Shown: one piece after another, positions 1 to 8,243 of the stretch | Layout of the letters: the number at the start of each line of letters is the position of its first letter | Numbering within the stretch: position 1 is the stretch's first letter | Assembly (NCBI GenBank): GCA_040616305.1 | Contig: CP159918.1 | Coordinates: 124,001-188,000 of the forward strand | Source of the DNA: UBA1876 sp003446665 | Lineage (GTDB): Bacteria > Synergistota > Synergistia > Synergistales > Thermovirgaceae | DNA length: 64,000 nucleotides | Direction of reading: 5' to 3' | Position numbers and translations under genes: made by a program | Notes under the pieces: generated by a model | The model's database searches: none | The model's input: the letters and a program-made list of their open reading frames with translations, nothing else | Told to the model about the DNA's origin: nothing

Positions 1-409
1 CCAGGCCCAGATACTCAACCTGATCCGGGACTTGCAGGAAAGGTTCAACCTGACCCTGCTTTTTATAACCCATGACCTTGGGGTAGTGCGTCATTTGGCC
101 GACAGGGTCGGTGTCATGTTCCTCGGAAAATGCGTTGAAACGGGAGCCGTTACGGAAATCTTCGAAAACCCCCTGCACCCGTATACGCGATTTTTACTCT
201 CGGCCGTGCCGGTACCCGACCCGCACAAACGGGACAGGGAGAAAATGCTGCTCAAGGGCGATATTCCAAGCCCCGTAGACGTCCCCTCCGGCTGCAGGTT
301 CCATACCCGCTGCCCCTACGCGAAAGGAATCTGCAGGAGTCAAAAACCCCCTTTGCGTTCCGAAAACAGCCGCAGCGTTGCCTGTCATTTTCCCTTATCC
401 GGTGTTTAA
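1..409 (+). CDS. Oligopeptide/dipeptide ABC transporter ATP-binding protein (3' part)
   Basis: The gene enters the window already open, in the frame beginning at base 2, and ends with TAA at 407-409. The visible part has the H-loop region of an ABC ATPase (FITHDLGVVRHLADRVGVM) followed by the C-terminal extension typical of OppD/OppF/DppD/DppF proteins, with the HPYTRFLLSAVP segment and a cysteine-rich tail (CRFHTRCPYA, then CHFP) of the oligo_HPY domain. Such proteins power uptake of di- or oligopeptides at the inner membrane, which fits a peptide-fermenting organism. The Walker A and signature motifs lie upstream of the window, so whether it is the D or F paralogue cannot be decided; the four-cysteine tail with a short linker leans to the F type. 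Confidence 0.9.
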   Translation, partial: QAQILNLIRDLQERFNLTLLFITHDLGVVRHLADRVGVMFLGKCVETGAVTEIFENPLHPYTRFLLSAVPVPDPHKRDREKMLLKGDIPSPVDVPSGCRFHTRCPYAKGICRSQKPPLRSENSRSVACHFPLSGV

Positions 410-479
410 AAAAGGCCGCTGGCACCGCAGGTCGATCTTATGTTCCGAAGCCGCGCGGAAAAAACAGGAACAGGCAGCG

Positions 480-1253
480 TTATTTAAACAGCACGGAAAG
501 ACACTGTTTCAGCTCGGCTACCGGGATCTGGCCCGGGGCAGACTCCTTGCTGCCCACAGCGAACGTCAGGTCCGAGCCGAAAGAGCCTCCGACGATTCTG
601 CTGACGCTTCCAATCGCCCCCATGGACATCGTTATCAGTGGAATGTCGGGATAATCGCGCCTTACCGCGAGCGTGGCGGACATAAGGGAAAGTACGTCTT
701 CTTCCCTGTTTGGCATGGCCGCAAATTTCGCGACATGGGCGCCAGATTTTATCTGGGACACGAGAGTGGTATAAATTTCGTCGCGTGAGGGAGTTTCTTT
801 GAAATTATGGGATGAAACGATAAGGTAAACGGAAGTGTTTACGAGGTTCTTTCGGATTTGCCCGACCTTTTGTTCTCCGTAGGCGAGTTCGACATCGATG
901 AAATCCACCAGCGCGCGCCTTACGGCTTCGTCATAAAGCCTGAACTTCGCTTCATCGGAGACCTTCTTGAATCCGCCTTCCCAGTCCCCTCGACAGGTCA
1001 ATATGACAGGCAGTTCACCTATGGTTTCGCGGACTTCTTCTATCATCGATATAGAGGATTCGGTATCTTCGATGAAGTCCCATGCGTCTACCCTGAGCTC
1101 GATTATATCCGGCGCGATAGACGGAATGGCCGAAGCTTCTTGCCTGAGGGCCCCGGGTGTTTTCCCCACGAGCGGTATGCAGACCAGCGGTTTGGTTCCT
1201 CCGAGCGTTTTCCCTCGAGCGGTGAGAGGCTTTTGGGGCAGTGGTCTTGTCAT
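480..1253 (-). CDS. aroD: 3-dehydroquinate dehydratase, type I
   Basis: This 257-residue protein matches the class I (Schiff-base) dehydroquinase family, which removes water from 3-dehydroquinate in the shikimate pathway in the cytoplasm. Substrate-binding E52 and R54 lie in IIELRVD, the catalytic histidine is H149 (SSHNF) and the Schiff-base lysine is K176 (HVAKFAAMP). The length is usual for the family. The start at 1253 is preceded by a good ribosome-binding site (AAAGGAGG). The gene is divergent from aroE, with about 200 bp between them, so the two shikimate steps may be controlled from one shared region. It converges on the end of the peptide transporter gene. Confidence 0.95.
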   Translation of the reverse strand: MTRPLPQKPLTARGKTLGGTKPLVCIPLVGKTPGALRQEASAIPSIAPDIIELRVDAWDFIEDTESSISMIEEVRETIGELPVILTCRGDWEGGFKKVSDEAKFRLYDEAVRRALVDFIDVELAYGEQKVGQIRKNLVNTSVYLIVSSHNFKETPSRDEIYTTLVSQIKSGAHVAKFAAMPNREEDVLSLMSATLAVRRDYPDIPLITMSMGAIGSVSRIVGGSFGSDLTFAVGSKESAPGQIPVAELKQCLSVLFK

Positions 1254-1454
1254 CGGGTTTCCTCCTTTTCAGGTTTACCGGGGCTTGTTCCAATCATGAA
1301 TAATCACAATGTTATTCACATTCTGAATCAAGTCGTGAAAAAGTAAAGAATTTTCAATAAAATTGGATCCTTGTAAATTTTAAAAGGAAGGTTTTACATA
1401 TTACCTGTAGGCCAATGGCTAATAGTACCCATCTTCCTAAGGAGCGCGTACCTT

Positions 1455-2345
1455 ATGTTAAAAGAAAGAACCTTTTGGGCGGATACCGAATTCTTCGGAC
1501 TTCTAGGCTATCCGGTAAGAGAATCCCTGTCTCCTGCGATGCACAACGCTAATTTCCGTTCTTTGGGCATGAACGCCGTTTACACCCCTTATGAAGTTAA
1601 ACAGGAAATGCTCGGGAGGGTGATACCGGCCCTGGGGGTACTTCGTTTCAGGGGGCTCAACGTCACCATGCCCCTGAAGCAGAAAATCATCGAATATCTC
1701 GACGAGCTCGATGAAATCGCAAGTCTTTGCAACGCAGTGAACACGGTTTACTGGCGCAACGGCAAACTGTGCGGTTCCAATACCGACGGTGTCGGTTTCG
1801 TGCGGGGGTTAAAAGAGCAGGGAAGATACGACCCCACGGGGAAACACTGCCTCATCTTCGGTGCCGGAGGCGCCGCGCGAGGAGTGGCCTTCGCCCTTTG
1901 CGCAGCAGGCATCAGCTCCATCGCCCTCTGGAAGAAGAAATCCGGCGATGAAAAACTCCAGAAGCTCGCCTCCGATCTAAATGCCTACCGCCCGGGAGTC
2001 TGCAAGGTGCAGTCCAACGACGAGAAAGACATTCCAAACCTTATTAAGGAAAACGAGCTTGTGATAAACGCCACGCCTCTTGGCATGGAGCCCAATACCG
2101 ATGCGGTACCCTTCGATACGTCCCTGCTCGACAGCAGGCACATGGTATGCGACCTGGTCTATGTCCCCCATAACACGCGTCTTTTGAAAGAGGCCGAGGC
2201 CAGGAGATCCAGGATCCTTTACGGTTACTGGATGACCATCTGGCAAGGTGTGGAAGCCTTCAGGAAATGGACCGGGAAAGACCCCGACGTGGAAGTTATG
2301 ACAAAAGCTGCATTGGAGCATTTGGCGCAAAAGAAAAGTGAATGA
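1455..2345 (+). CDS. aroE: Shikimate dehydrogenase
   Basis: The product is 296 residues, slightly longer than typical AroE. It reduces 3-dehydroshikimate to shikimate with NADPH. The substrate-binding SxS motif is at S24/S26 (ESLSPAMHN), the catalytic lysine is K75 (NVTMPLK), and the catalytic aspartate is D111 (NTDGVGF). A Rossmann glycine-rich loop (FGAGGAARG) follows, then the family motif NATPLGM. An AAGGAG site lies 9 bases before the ATG. It is transcribed divergently from aroD. A quinate/shikimate dehydrogenase (YdiB type) cannot be excluded from sequence alone, but pairing with aroD favours AroE. Confidence 0.95.
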   Translation: MLKERTFWADTEFFGLLGYPVRESLSPAMHNANFRSLGMNAVYTPYEVKQEMLGRVIPALGVLRFRGLNVTMPLKQKIIEYLDELDEIASLCNAVNTVYWRNGKLCGSNTDGVGFVRGLKEQGRYDPTGKHCLIFGAGGAARGVAFALCAAGISSIALWKKKSGDEKLQKLASDLNAYRPGVCKVQSNDEKDIPNLIKENELVINATPLGMEPNTDAVPFDTSLLDSRHMVCDLVYVPHNTRLLKEAEARRSRILYGYWMTIWQGVEAFRKWTGKDPDVEVMTKAALEHLAQKKSE

Positions 2346-2833
2346 CGTTTTCTCTGTGTTCAAAAAACAGTTGGGCACTTAAAGTTTCATGCCAACCTTC
2401 CCTTGATTTCTTTACGGTGCCTGGATGGCATCGAAAGATAGACTGCTATGCATCCGGCGAACAAAGAAACCTCTTTTCCGAGACACTCTTTTCCTTTCAT
2501 AGAGTATAGCGTTCTCAAGATTTTTTCTTTAAGCCCTCCCTTACTCAAAATTCCAGAAAATAGATCAGACGCATCGAAAAACTCTAGATTACCTTTACAC
2601 AAAGATGCCTGAGATAGTTTCGACTGATTTTTGCCGTTTTTGCCCTGTCTTGCTTGCAGCAAAAGTGGGCAAAGAAGTTGACTATATCTGACCTAAACGC
2701 TGTGCGATTATGGTTATAAAATATTTGGAAACATGAAGCGGTTTCCCATAAAAGAAGCTGGTTTGCGGTGGTATGCTCTGAAGAGAATGGTCCGTACGTG
2801 TAAGGTTGTGTTTGCCGGAAGGGGCGATATGGC
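2346..2833. other. 488-bp intergenic stretch without recognised gene
   Basis: Base composition is visibly AT-richer than the flanking genes. Two short minus-strand open frames (2387-2662 and 2584-2844) occur, but neither has a good ribosome-binding site or recognisable motif. No tRNA, clear riboswitch or strong terminator was seen. It may be a decayed gene or a horizontally acquired scrap. Confidence 0.5.
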
Positions 2834-3589
2834 TTGAAATACATTACGAATTTCCGTGTGGGTCACTCGGAAATGGGTCCTCACGGAAGGATGAAGATCG
2901 TCAATGTCGTGAACCGGATACAGGATGCGGCAGGCGAACATGCCGATAAACTGGGACTGGGGGTAAGGGACCTCCTTTCGAAGGGGTACACCTGGGTTGT
3001 CCATCGCTACAGGTTTGTCTTCTTCAGGTTTCCCGAGTGCGGCCAAAAGGTGACGTTAAGGACGTGGTACCGTCCCGAAAGGAACCTGTATTCCCTGCGT
3101 AATTTCCTCATGGAAGACGAAAACGGGGAGAAACTTGTTTACGCGGAGTCTTCCTGGGTAGTCCTGGATCTCGAACGCGGGCGCCCCGTCAGGCTTGCCT
3201 CGGCCATGCCTCCATCTTACGAACAAAACATATCTCGGGATGTTTCGGTGGAATTTTCCGAAATTCCCCGCCTGGAAACGCCGCAGCGTGAAAAAACATT
3301 TGCGGTAAGGCTGCACGACCTGGACATGAATCGTCACGTCAATAATGCCAGGTACATCGAATGGGCAGTGGAAACCCTGCCACAGGATTTTCTGGAGGAA
3401 CACGTTCCCCTGAAAGCGGAGGCCCTCTTCAAGACGGCGGCCGGTTACGGCGACAAGATCCATTCGATGGCCAAACGCCTTGACGGAGAAAGCCTGACCT
3501 GCCTTCACCGCCTCCAAAACGAAGGTAAACAAGACTGCGCTCTCGTAAAAACCGAATGGAAACCAACGGAGTTTACCAACGGAAGGTGA
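2834..3589 (+). CDS. Acyl-ACP thioesterase
   Basis: This 251-residue protein has the double hot-dog layout of the bacterial/plant acyl-ACP thioesterase family, which hydrolyses acyl-ACP to free fatty acid. The first half carries the entry motif (GPHGRMKIVNVVNRIQDAAG) and the second half the diagnostic HDLDMNRHVNNARYIEWA segment (split here only in description), whose Asn/His residues belong to the active site. Translation probably starts at TTG 2834, preceded by GGAAGGGG; the upstream ATG at 2829 leads into a stop. Its last codons overlap an alternative start of the next gene, so the two are likely cotranscribed, although no functional link is obvious. Confidence 0.88.
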   Translation: MKYITNFRVGHSEMGPHGRMKIVNVVNRIQDAAGEHADKLGLGVRDLLSKGYTWVVHRYRFVFFRFPECGQKVTLRTWYRPERNLYSLRNFLMEDENGEKLVYAESSWVVLDLERGRPVRLASAMPPSYEQNISRDVSVEFSEIPRLETPQREKTFAVRLHDLDMNRHVNNARYIEWAVETLPQDFLEEHVPLKAEALFKTAAGYGDKIHSMAKRLDGESLTCLHRLQNEGKQDCALVKTEWKPTEFTNGR

Positions 3590-3594
3590 AAGTC

Positions 3595-4791
3595 TTGATA
3601 CTGGCCCTTTTCGATTGCAACAACTTTTTCGTTTCCTGCGAACGACTTCGGGACCCGTCGCTTTGCGGCATGCCGGTGATAGTACTTTCCCACAACGACG
3701 GATGCGTAGTTGCTAGGTCCAACGAAGCCAAGGCCCTTGGCATAGGCATGGCCGTCCCCTATTTCACCGTCAGGCGGATTTGCGAAAAAAACAGCGTGAT
3801 AGTAAAAAGCGGTGATCACCGCCTGTACCGGAAGGTTTCACGACATGTAATGGGAACGTTGGCATCCATGGTCCCGGACGTGGAGGTTTCTTCCGTTGAC
3901 GAGGCTTACCTGAAGCTCTCCGGAATCCACGCCGAGGATCCCGAAGGCTTTTGTCGCACTCTGAGGCAACGCCTCCAGAAGCGAACGGGAATCCCCCTTT
4001 CCGTGGGGATTGCTTCCACGAAGACGCTGGCCAAGGCCGCGGGGTACTTCGCGAAGAAGGAGCTGGACCTCGAAGGAGTGATGTCCCTGCTGAAAGAGGA
4101 ATCGATAGGGGTCGCCCTCGACCGTCTCCCGGTGGATGAGGTCTGGGGGATAGGTAAAAAGACGGCTAAAGCTCTTAGAGAGATCAGGATAGAAACGGCC
4201 GGGGAATTCAGGAATATGGATGCAGACAAGGTTTTGGAGCGGTTCGGAATCCATGCCTGGCGAACGCAGCGTGAACTGGAAGGGATATGCTGCTACCCTT
4301 TCAGCAACCAAAAGGAGCGCCACAAGAGCATACAGGTCGCCCCGGCGTTCAGGGAACCAGTGGAGTCCTGGGACGGACTCCTTTCGGCCGCAACCGACTA
4401 CGTCGCCAATGCGGCGAGGACCCTGAGAAAGGAAAACCTCTTGTGCGGGGCGATTCAGATCTCCATCGAGACCAACCCATACCGGAAGGATCTCCCCCAG
4501 CACAATGCCACCGTCACAATACGGCTGCTGGAGGCCACTGACTATACTCCGGAGTTGGTAAAAGCGGCTGAAAAGGGTTTATGCCGCATCTACCGCAGGG
4601 GGTTTGCCTTCCGGAGGGTGAGCATCGTGTTGCGCGAGCTGACCCCCGCCGAACGTGCGCAGATGTCCCTGTTCTCCAGGGAAGAGCAATCAAGGAAACG
4701 CAGGCTTATGAAGGCCGTCGACGATGTGGCTGACCATGTGGGCGAAGGCGCCATCCGGCTTGCGCGGGAGGCCCTCAACGAGGATGAATGA
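3595..4791 (+). CDS. umuC: Y-family DNA polymerase, UmuC type
   Basis: The product (about 398 residues) is a translesion DNA polymerase related to the catalytic subunit of Pol V. It begins with the palm motif ALFDCNNFFVSCERL, continues with SHNDGCVVARSNEAKALGIGMAVPYF, and has the second catalytic motif SSVDEAYL, all characteristic of UmuC rather than DinB. A little-finger region and a short C-terminal UmuC tail (RAQMSLF) follow. I prefer TTG 3595 as start because GGAAGGTGA lies 6-7 bases upstream; in-frame GTG 3586 and ATG 3556 are alternatives. No umuD or LexA-like gene is adjacent, so the activation partner must be elsewhere or absent. Confidence 0.9.
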   Translation: MILALFDCNNFFVSCERLRDPSLCGMPVIVLSHNDGCVVARSNEAKALGIGMAVPYFTVRRICEKNSVIVKSGDHRLYRKVSRHVMGTLASMVPDVEVSSVDEAYLKLSGIHAEDPEGFCRTLRQRLQKRTGIPLSVGIASTKTLAKAAGYFAKKELDLEGVMSLLKEESIGVALDRLPVDEVWGIGKKTAKALREIRIETAGEFRNMDADKVLERFGIHAWRTQRELEGICCYPFSNQKERHKSIQVAPAFREPVESWDGLLSAATDYVANAARTLRKENLLCGAIQISIETNPYRKDLPQHNATVTIRLLEATDYTPELVKAAEKGLCRIYRRGFAFRRVSIVLRELTPAERAQMSLFSREEQSRKRRLMKAVDDVADHVGEGAIRLAREALNEDE

Positions 4792-4821
4792 ACATTGTTC
4801 GGGGAAAAAGGAGGAGACGAG

Positions 4822-6501
4822 ATGTCCTATCGTTCACAGGAACAGGAGCTGTTTTCCACCGACGCGGCGGCGTCGAGGCGGGCCATTTACAAAGGGTGCG
4901 GCTACGACGACGAAGACCTGTCCAAACCTTTGATCGGCGTGGTAAACACCGCTAACGACGCGGGGCTGGGTCACGTCCACCTGGACGATCTCGCCCGGCG
5001 GGTCAAAGCCGGTATATGGCAGGCCGGGGGAACACCCTTCGAATTTAGGACCATCGCCACCTGCGGTGCCGTCCCCATCGGTACTCCCCATCTCCGGTAC
5101 GAACTGGTAATACGGGACGTCATAGCCTCGTCGGTGGAGATCATGGCCAACGTCCAGCTTTTGGACGGTTTGGTATTGCTGGCTTCATGCGACAGCATAA
5201 TCCCCGGTGTCTTCACAGGAGCGCTCAGGACGGGGCTTCCCGCCATCTTCCTCTCCGGTGGACCCCAGCAGACCTGCGAGTTCGAAGGTCGGCAGGCCGT
5301 CATGTCCGAACTCGACCAGATCGTCTTCGGCGCGCGACACGGTAAAGAAGACGTAGCTGAAAAACTCCGGTACCTGGAGGACCATGTCTGCCCCGGTCCG
5401 GGAGCCTGCGCACTCATGGGGACGGCCAATACCATGCAGATTTTGATGGAAGCCCTGGGCACCGCCTTGCCTGGTTCCTCCACGGTGCCCGCCGTCTCCG
5501 CCGAGAAGCTGCGCTTCGCAACTCAGACGGGACGCCGCATCGTCCAACTCGTCAAAGAAGGCCTGACGCCGGCGGATATCCTTTCCGAGGCCAACTTCCT
5601 TAACGCAGTTACGGTCCTCCTGGCGATAGCAGGTTCCACCAACGGCGTACTGCACCTATTGAGCTTTGCTCGTGAGCTGGGGATAGACCTTTCCCTGGAT
5701 GATTTTGACAGGCTCTCCAGGAAAGTCCCTGTCATATCCAGGGTGATACCTACAGGTAAAGCTACCGTCATCGACCTTCAAAAAGCGGGAGGTGTTCCCG
5801 CCATTATGGGAGAACTCAGGGACCTGCTGGACGGTTTTGCAAAGACAGTGGCCGGCGTTACGGCAGGTGACATAGCGAAAAAATACAGGTCTTCCGATCA
5901 CGATGTTCTCACCACCGTGGAGGAGCCCGTTTTCGAATCGGGAGGCATCGCCGTAATCAGGGGGAACCTTGCACCATCGGGCGCGATCTGCCGTACTACC
6001 ACGATCCCGTCCGACAGGCGCACCTTCTGCGGACCGGCAAGGGTCTTTCACTCCGACGAGGACGCCCACGAAGCTGTGGTATCGGGAAAGATCGAAAAAG
6101 GTGACGTGGTGGTTATACGTTACGAGGGTCCCAGGGGCGCTCCCGGCATGAGGGAGATGATGATGACCACCGACGCCCTGGTGGGGCTCGGGCTCGGGAC
6201 GGATGTCTTCGTCGTGACCGACGGCCGTTTCTCGGGTTTTACCGAGGGAGCGGCCATAGGTCACCTAGCCCCCGAAGCGGCCGTCGGCGGGCCCCTTGCG
6301 ATCGTAAAAGAGAATGATCCCATAAGCATAGACATCCCCTCCAGGAGACTTGACCTGGATATCCCCGCGGAAGAGATCAAAAGCCGGCTCAAGAACTGGA
6401 CGCCCCCGCCTCCAAAAGCGGACAGGGGAATACTGGGCCTCTGCGCCAAGACGGCCCTGCAGGCCGATGTCGGGGCCATGCTGGACGACCGGCTTTCCTG
6501 A
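4822..6501 (+). CDS. Dihydroxy-acid dehydratase / phosphogluconate dehydratase family enzyme
   Basis: About 559 residues from the ATG at 4822, which has AAGGAGG just upstream; an in-frame TTG at 4795 is less likely. The three iron-sulfur cysteines of the IlvD/Edd family are in ATCGAVP, LASCDSIIPG and GPGACALMGTANTM, and the C-terminal signature GRFSGFTEGAAIGHLAPEAA is present. The family dehydrates dihydroxy acids or sugar acids with an Fe-S cluster. Wording of the motifs differs from standard IlvD (for example ASCDS instead of GCDK-type) and no other branched-chain amino acid gene is nearby, so a sugar-acid or other dihydroxy-acid substrate is as likely as the valine/isoleucine pathway. It directly precedes the small selenoprotein gene. 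Confidence 0.85.
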   Translation: MSYRSQEQELFSTDAAASRRAIYKGCGYDDEDLSKPLIGVVNTANDAGLGHVHLDDLARRVKAGIWQAGGTPFEFRTIATCGAVPIGTPHLRYELVIRDVIASSVEIMANVQLLDGLVLLASCDSIIPGVFTGALRTGLPAIFLSGGPQQTCEFEGRQAVMSELDQIVFGARHGKEDVAEKLRYLEDHVCPGPGACALMGTANTMQILMEALGTALPGSSTVPAVSAEKLRFATQTGRRIVQLVKEGLTPADILSEANFLNAVTVLLAIAGSTNGVLHLLSFARELGIDLSLDDFDRLSRKVPVISRVIPTGKATVIDLQKAGGVPAIMGELRDLLDGFAKTVAGVTAGDIAKKYRSSDHDVLTTVEEPVFESGGIAVIRGNLAPSGAICRTTTIPSDRRTFCGPARVFHSDEDAHEAVVSGKIEKGDVVVIRYEGPRGAPGMREMMMTTDALVGLGLGTDVFVVTDGRFSGFTEGAAIGHLAPEAAVGGPLAIVKENDPISIDIPSRRLDLDIPAEEIKSRLKNWTPPPPKADRGILGLCAKTALQADVGAMLDDRLS

Positions 6502-6526
6502 GGTCGACTGAAAGGGAGTGAATGTA

Positions 6527-6811
6527 ATGGACCTCGAAAGGTTGGAACTCGATGGAGATGTGGCGGAATTTTTCGGGGAAAACGGTGGCGAAGCCCATCT
6601 CGTTGTCATCCGCACGGGCGGGTGACGGTCTTGCCTTGAGGCCCTCGTGCAGGGCGGCAGGCCCGATGATACCCGGTCGTACAGACCGATCTCACAGGAC
6701 GGGATGACCCTTTGGGTCCCGAAAGAGATCGAAACGACAGGCGTCATCCGTTTCAGGCGGGGTACGCTTCGCAGGAAAAACCTGTTTTTCGCCGAGGGCG
6801 TGAACCTTTAA
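6527..6811 (+). CDS. Small probable selenoprotein with UxxC motif (in-frame UGA at codon 33)
   Basis: Reading from ATG 6527 (ribosome site AAAGGGAG upstream) gives 94 residues if UGA at 6623-6625 is read as selenocysteine. The residues around it are VVIRTGG-U-RSCLEALVQGG, that is, a U-x-x-C redox-type pair. The frame stays open for 61 more codons to TAA 6809-6811, with coherent sequence (TLWVPKEIETTGVIRF, ending FFAEGVNL). A bacterial SECIS-like hairpin follows the UGA. The gene sits between the dehydratase and the deacetylase without room for another gene. The C-terminal pattern recalls small HesB-like or CC/Se-motif (seleno)proteins, but I am not certain of the family. The alternative is a nonsense-mutated pseudogene; a second UGA-containing gene in this window makes selenocysteine more likely. 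Confidence 0.7.
6630..6661 (+). promoter_or_regulatory. SECIS-like hairpin after UGA of the small selenoprotein
   Basis: Outer stem CTTGCC (6630-6635) pairs with GGCAGG (6656-6661), one G-U pair included. A five-base bulge TTGAG (6636-6640) leads to the inner stem GCCCT (6641-6645) with AGGGC (6651-6655), closed by loop CGTGC (6646-6650). The apical loop begins 20 bases after the UGA and contains GU, as in bacterial SECIS elements bound by SelB. Confidence 0.6.
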
Positions 6812-6832
6812 TAAAAAAGGAGCGAAAAGGCC

Positions 6833-7642
6833 GTGAACGTTTCGCCGAAACCGCCGCGTGCCCTGTGTCTTGTCTGCCTTGTAGTCTGCTTTTTTGCCTT
6901 TTTTCTTCCTGCGGCATCGGCAACGGGACAGGCGGTGCCGGGGCTTGAAGAAATACTTGCCAGGTACGAAGGCACCGTACCCGGGCTCTGGGGTGAAGAC
7001 ATTCCCGGGGTCTTGAGGACTTTCGAGCCGGAAGGCAAGGCTGTGGCTCTCACCCTTGACGCCTGCGGAGGGACGAAAGGGTCCGCTTACGACGGGGATA
7101 TTATCGAACTGCTGAGAGAGCATAACCTTTCCGCCACGCTTTTTCTGAACGCCCGATGGATAGAGGCCAACCCGAAAATCGCAGCCGATCTCGCCTCGGA
7201 CCCGCTTTTTCTCATAGCCAACCATGGATGGAAGCACCGTCCCTGCTCGGTGACGGGCCGGTCGGCCTGGGGCATAGAAGGGACTAAAAACCTTTCTGGA
7301 GCCTACCGGGAGATAGAAAACGGCGCCCGCGCTGTCGAAAGGCTTGCGGGCAGGAGGCCCCGGTTCTACAGGTCGGGGACTAACTTTTACGACGAGGTTG
7401 CCCTGGCTGTTGCTAATGATCTGGGCATGATTGTAGTGGGGTGGAGCGTCCTGGGAGACGCCGGCGCCACCCTGCCCGCGGCGGAGGTCAAGGAACGGGT
7501 CTCAGCTTCAAAGCCCGGACAGATAATACTGTGCCATATGAACCAGCCGCAAAGCGGAACGGCCGAGGGCCTTAAAGAGGCTATACCCATACTGCTCGAA
7601 AAAGGATACAGGTTCGTCACTCTCGAAGAAGCTTTTCCCTGA
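6833..7642 (+). CDS. Secreted polysaccharide deacetylase
   Basis: The 269-residue product starts at GTG 6833 with a signal peptide (hydrophobic core CLVCLVVCFFAFFLPAASA). The mature part is a NodB-fold carbohydrate esterase: metal/acid motif VALTLDACGG, a histidine motif NHGWKHRPC, then FYRSGTNFYDE and a C-terminal catalytic histidine segment ILCHMNQP. Enzymes of this family remove acetyl groups from peptidoglycan or other N-acetylated glycans in the envelope. The TLDAC variant of the usual TFDD motif occurs in a recognised subgroup. It is probably cotranscribed with the upstream small selenoprotein gene (22 bases apart). Confidence 0.88.
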   Translation: MNVSPKPPRALCLVCLVVCFFAFFLPAASATGQAVPGLEEILARYEGTVPGLWGEDIPGVLRTFEPEGKAVALTLDACGGTKGSAYDGDIIELLREHNLSATLFLNARWIEANPKIAADLASDPLFLIANHGWKHRPCSVTGRSAWGIEGTKNLSGAYREIENGARAVERLAGRRPRFYRSGTNFYDEVALAVANDLGMIVVGWSVLGDAGATLPAAEVKERVSASKPGQIILCHMNQPQSGTAEGLKEAIPILLEKGYRFVTLEEAFP

Positions 7643-7747
7643 TAACGAACAATCGGTTATTCCCTCTTTTTGCAGTTTGTGATGATAGAATGGCAGATAA
7701 AAAGAGTAGTCGGATTCCCTGTGGGACACAAAAGAGGAGGAAAGCGG

Positions 7748-8215
7748 ATGAAAAAGGCACTTGTAGCCATTGACGGAAGCCCCCTGAGCCATGACCTCGT
7801 GAGATTCGCCTTCAGGCTCGCCCGGAAGGAAAAACTGGACAAGATCGACTTTCTCCATGTCTATGAGGAACACCCCCTGGCGGCCTTCCCCGGCATGCCC
7901 GTTCCCATGGAGTACGACGAGAGCTACCGCAAGGACCTCGAGCGGGAGTTCAGGTCCCTTATAGAAACCGCTGCCAGGGAGGCGGAAAATGCCGTACCCT
8001 ACGACTTTGAAATGATCCTGGGCGTGGCCTACAGTGAGATAGTCCGCCGTGCCGAAAGGGACGAAGACGTTAAGGTCATCCTCGTAGGCCACAGGGGCAT
8101 GCGGAACCTGGAACGCTTTTTTATCGGAAGCGTGGCGGCCAAGGTGGCGGCACACGCACCCTGCACGGTGATAGTCTTCAGGCCGAGGGAGCCAAAGGAA
8201 AAGAAGTCCGAATAA
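7748..8215 (+). CDS. Universal stress protein, UspA family
   Basis: The product is 155 residues from ATG 7748, preceded by GAGGAGG; upstream in-frame starts lack such a site. It opens with KALVAIDGSPLSHDLVRFA and ends with the ATP-binding signature VGHRGMRNLERFFIGSVAAKV (G-x2-G-x9-G-S), so it belongs to the ATP-binding subgroup. These small cytoplasmic proteins accumulate under starvation and other stress; a specific role here cannot be read from the sequence. It converges on the AbrB-type gene downstream. Confidence 0.93.
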   Translation: MKKALVAIDGSPLSHDLVRFAFRLARKEKLDKIDFLHVYEEHPLAAFPGMPVPMEYDESYRKDLEREFRSLIETAAREAENAVPYDFEMILGVAYSEIVRRAERDEDVKVILVGHRGMRNLERFFIGSVAAKVAAHAPCTVIVFRPREPKEKKSE

Positions 8216-8243
8216 AACGCCTTTTGGCGAGTAACCAGTGCTT

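Noticed and set aside
1372..1398. TGTAAA...TTTACA inverted repeat upstream of aroE, resembling a TyrR box
   Set aside because: The spacing between the halves is 15 bases instead of the 6 of a TyrR box, and AT-rich leaders often contain such matches.
2387..2662. A 91-codon minus-strand frame between aroE and the thioesterase gene
   Set aside because: No ribosome-binding site, no recognisable domain and a composition like non-coding sequence.
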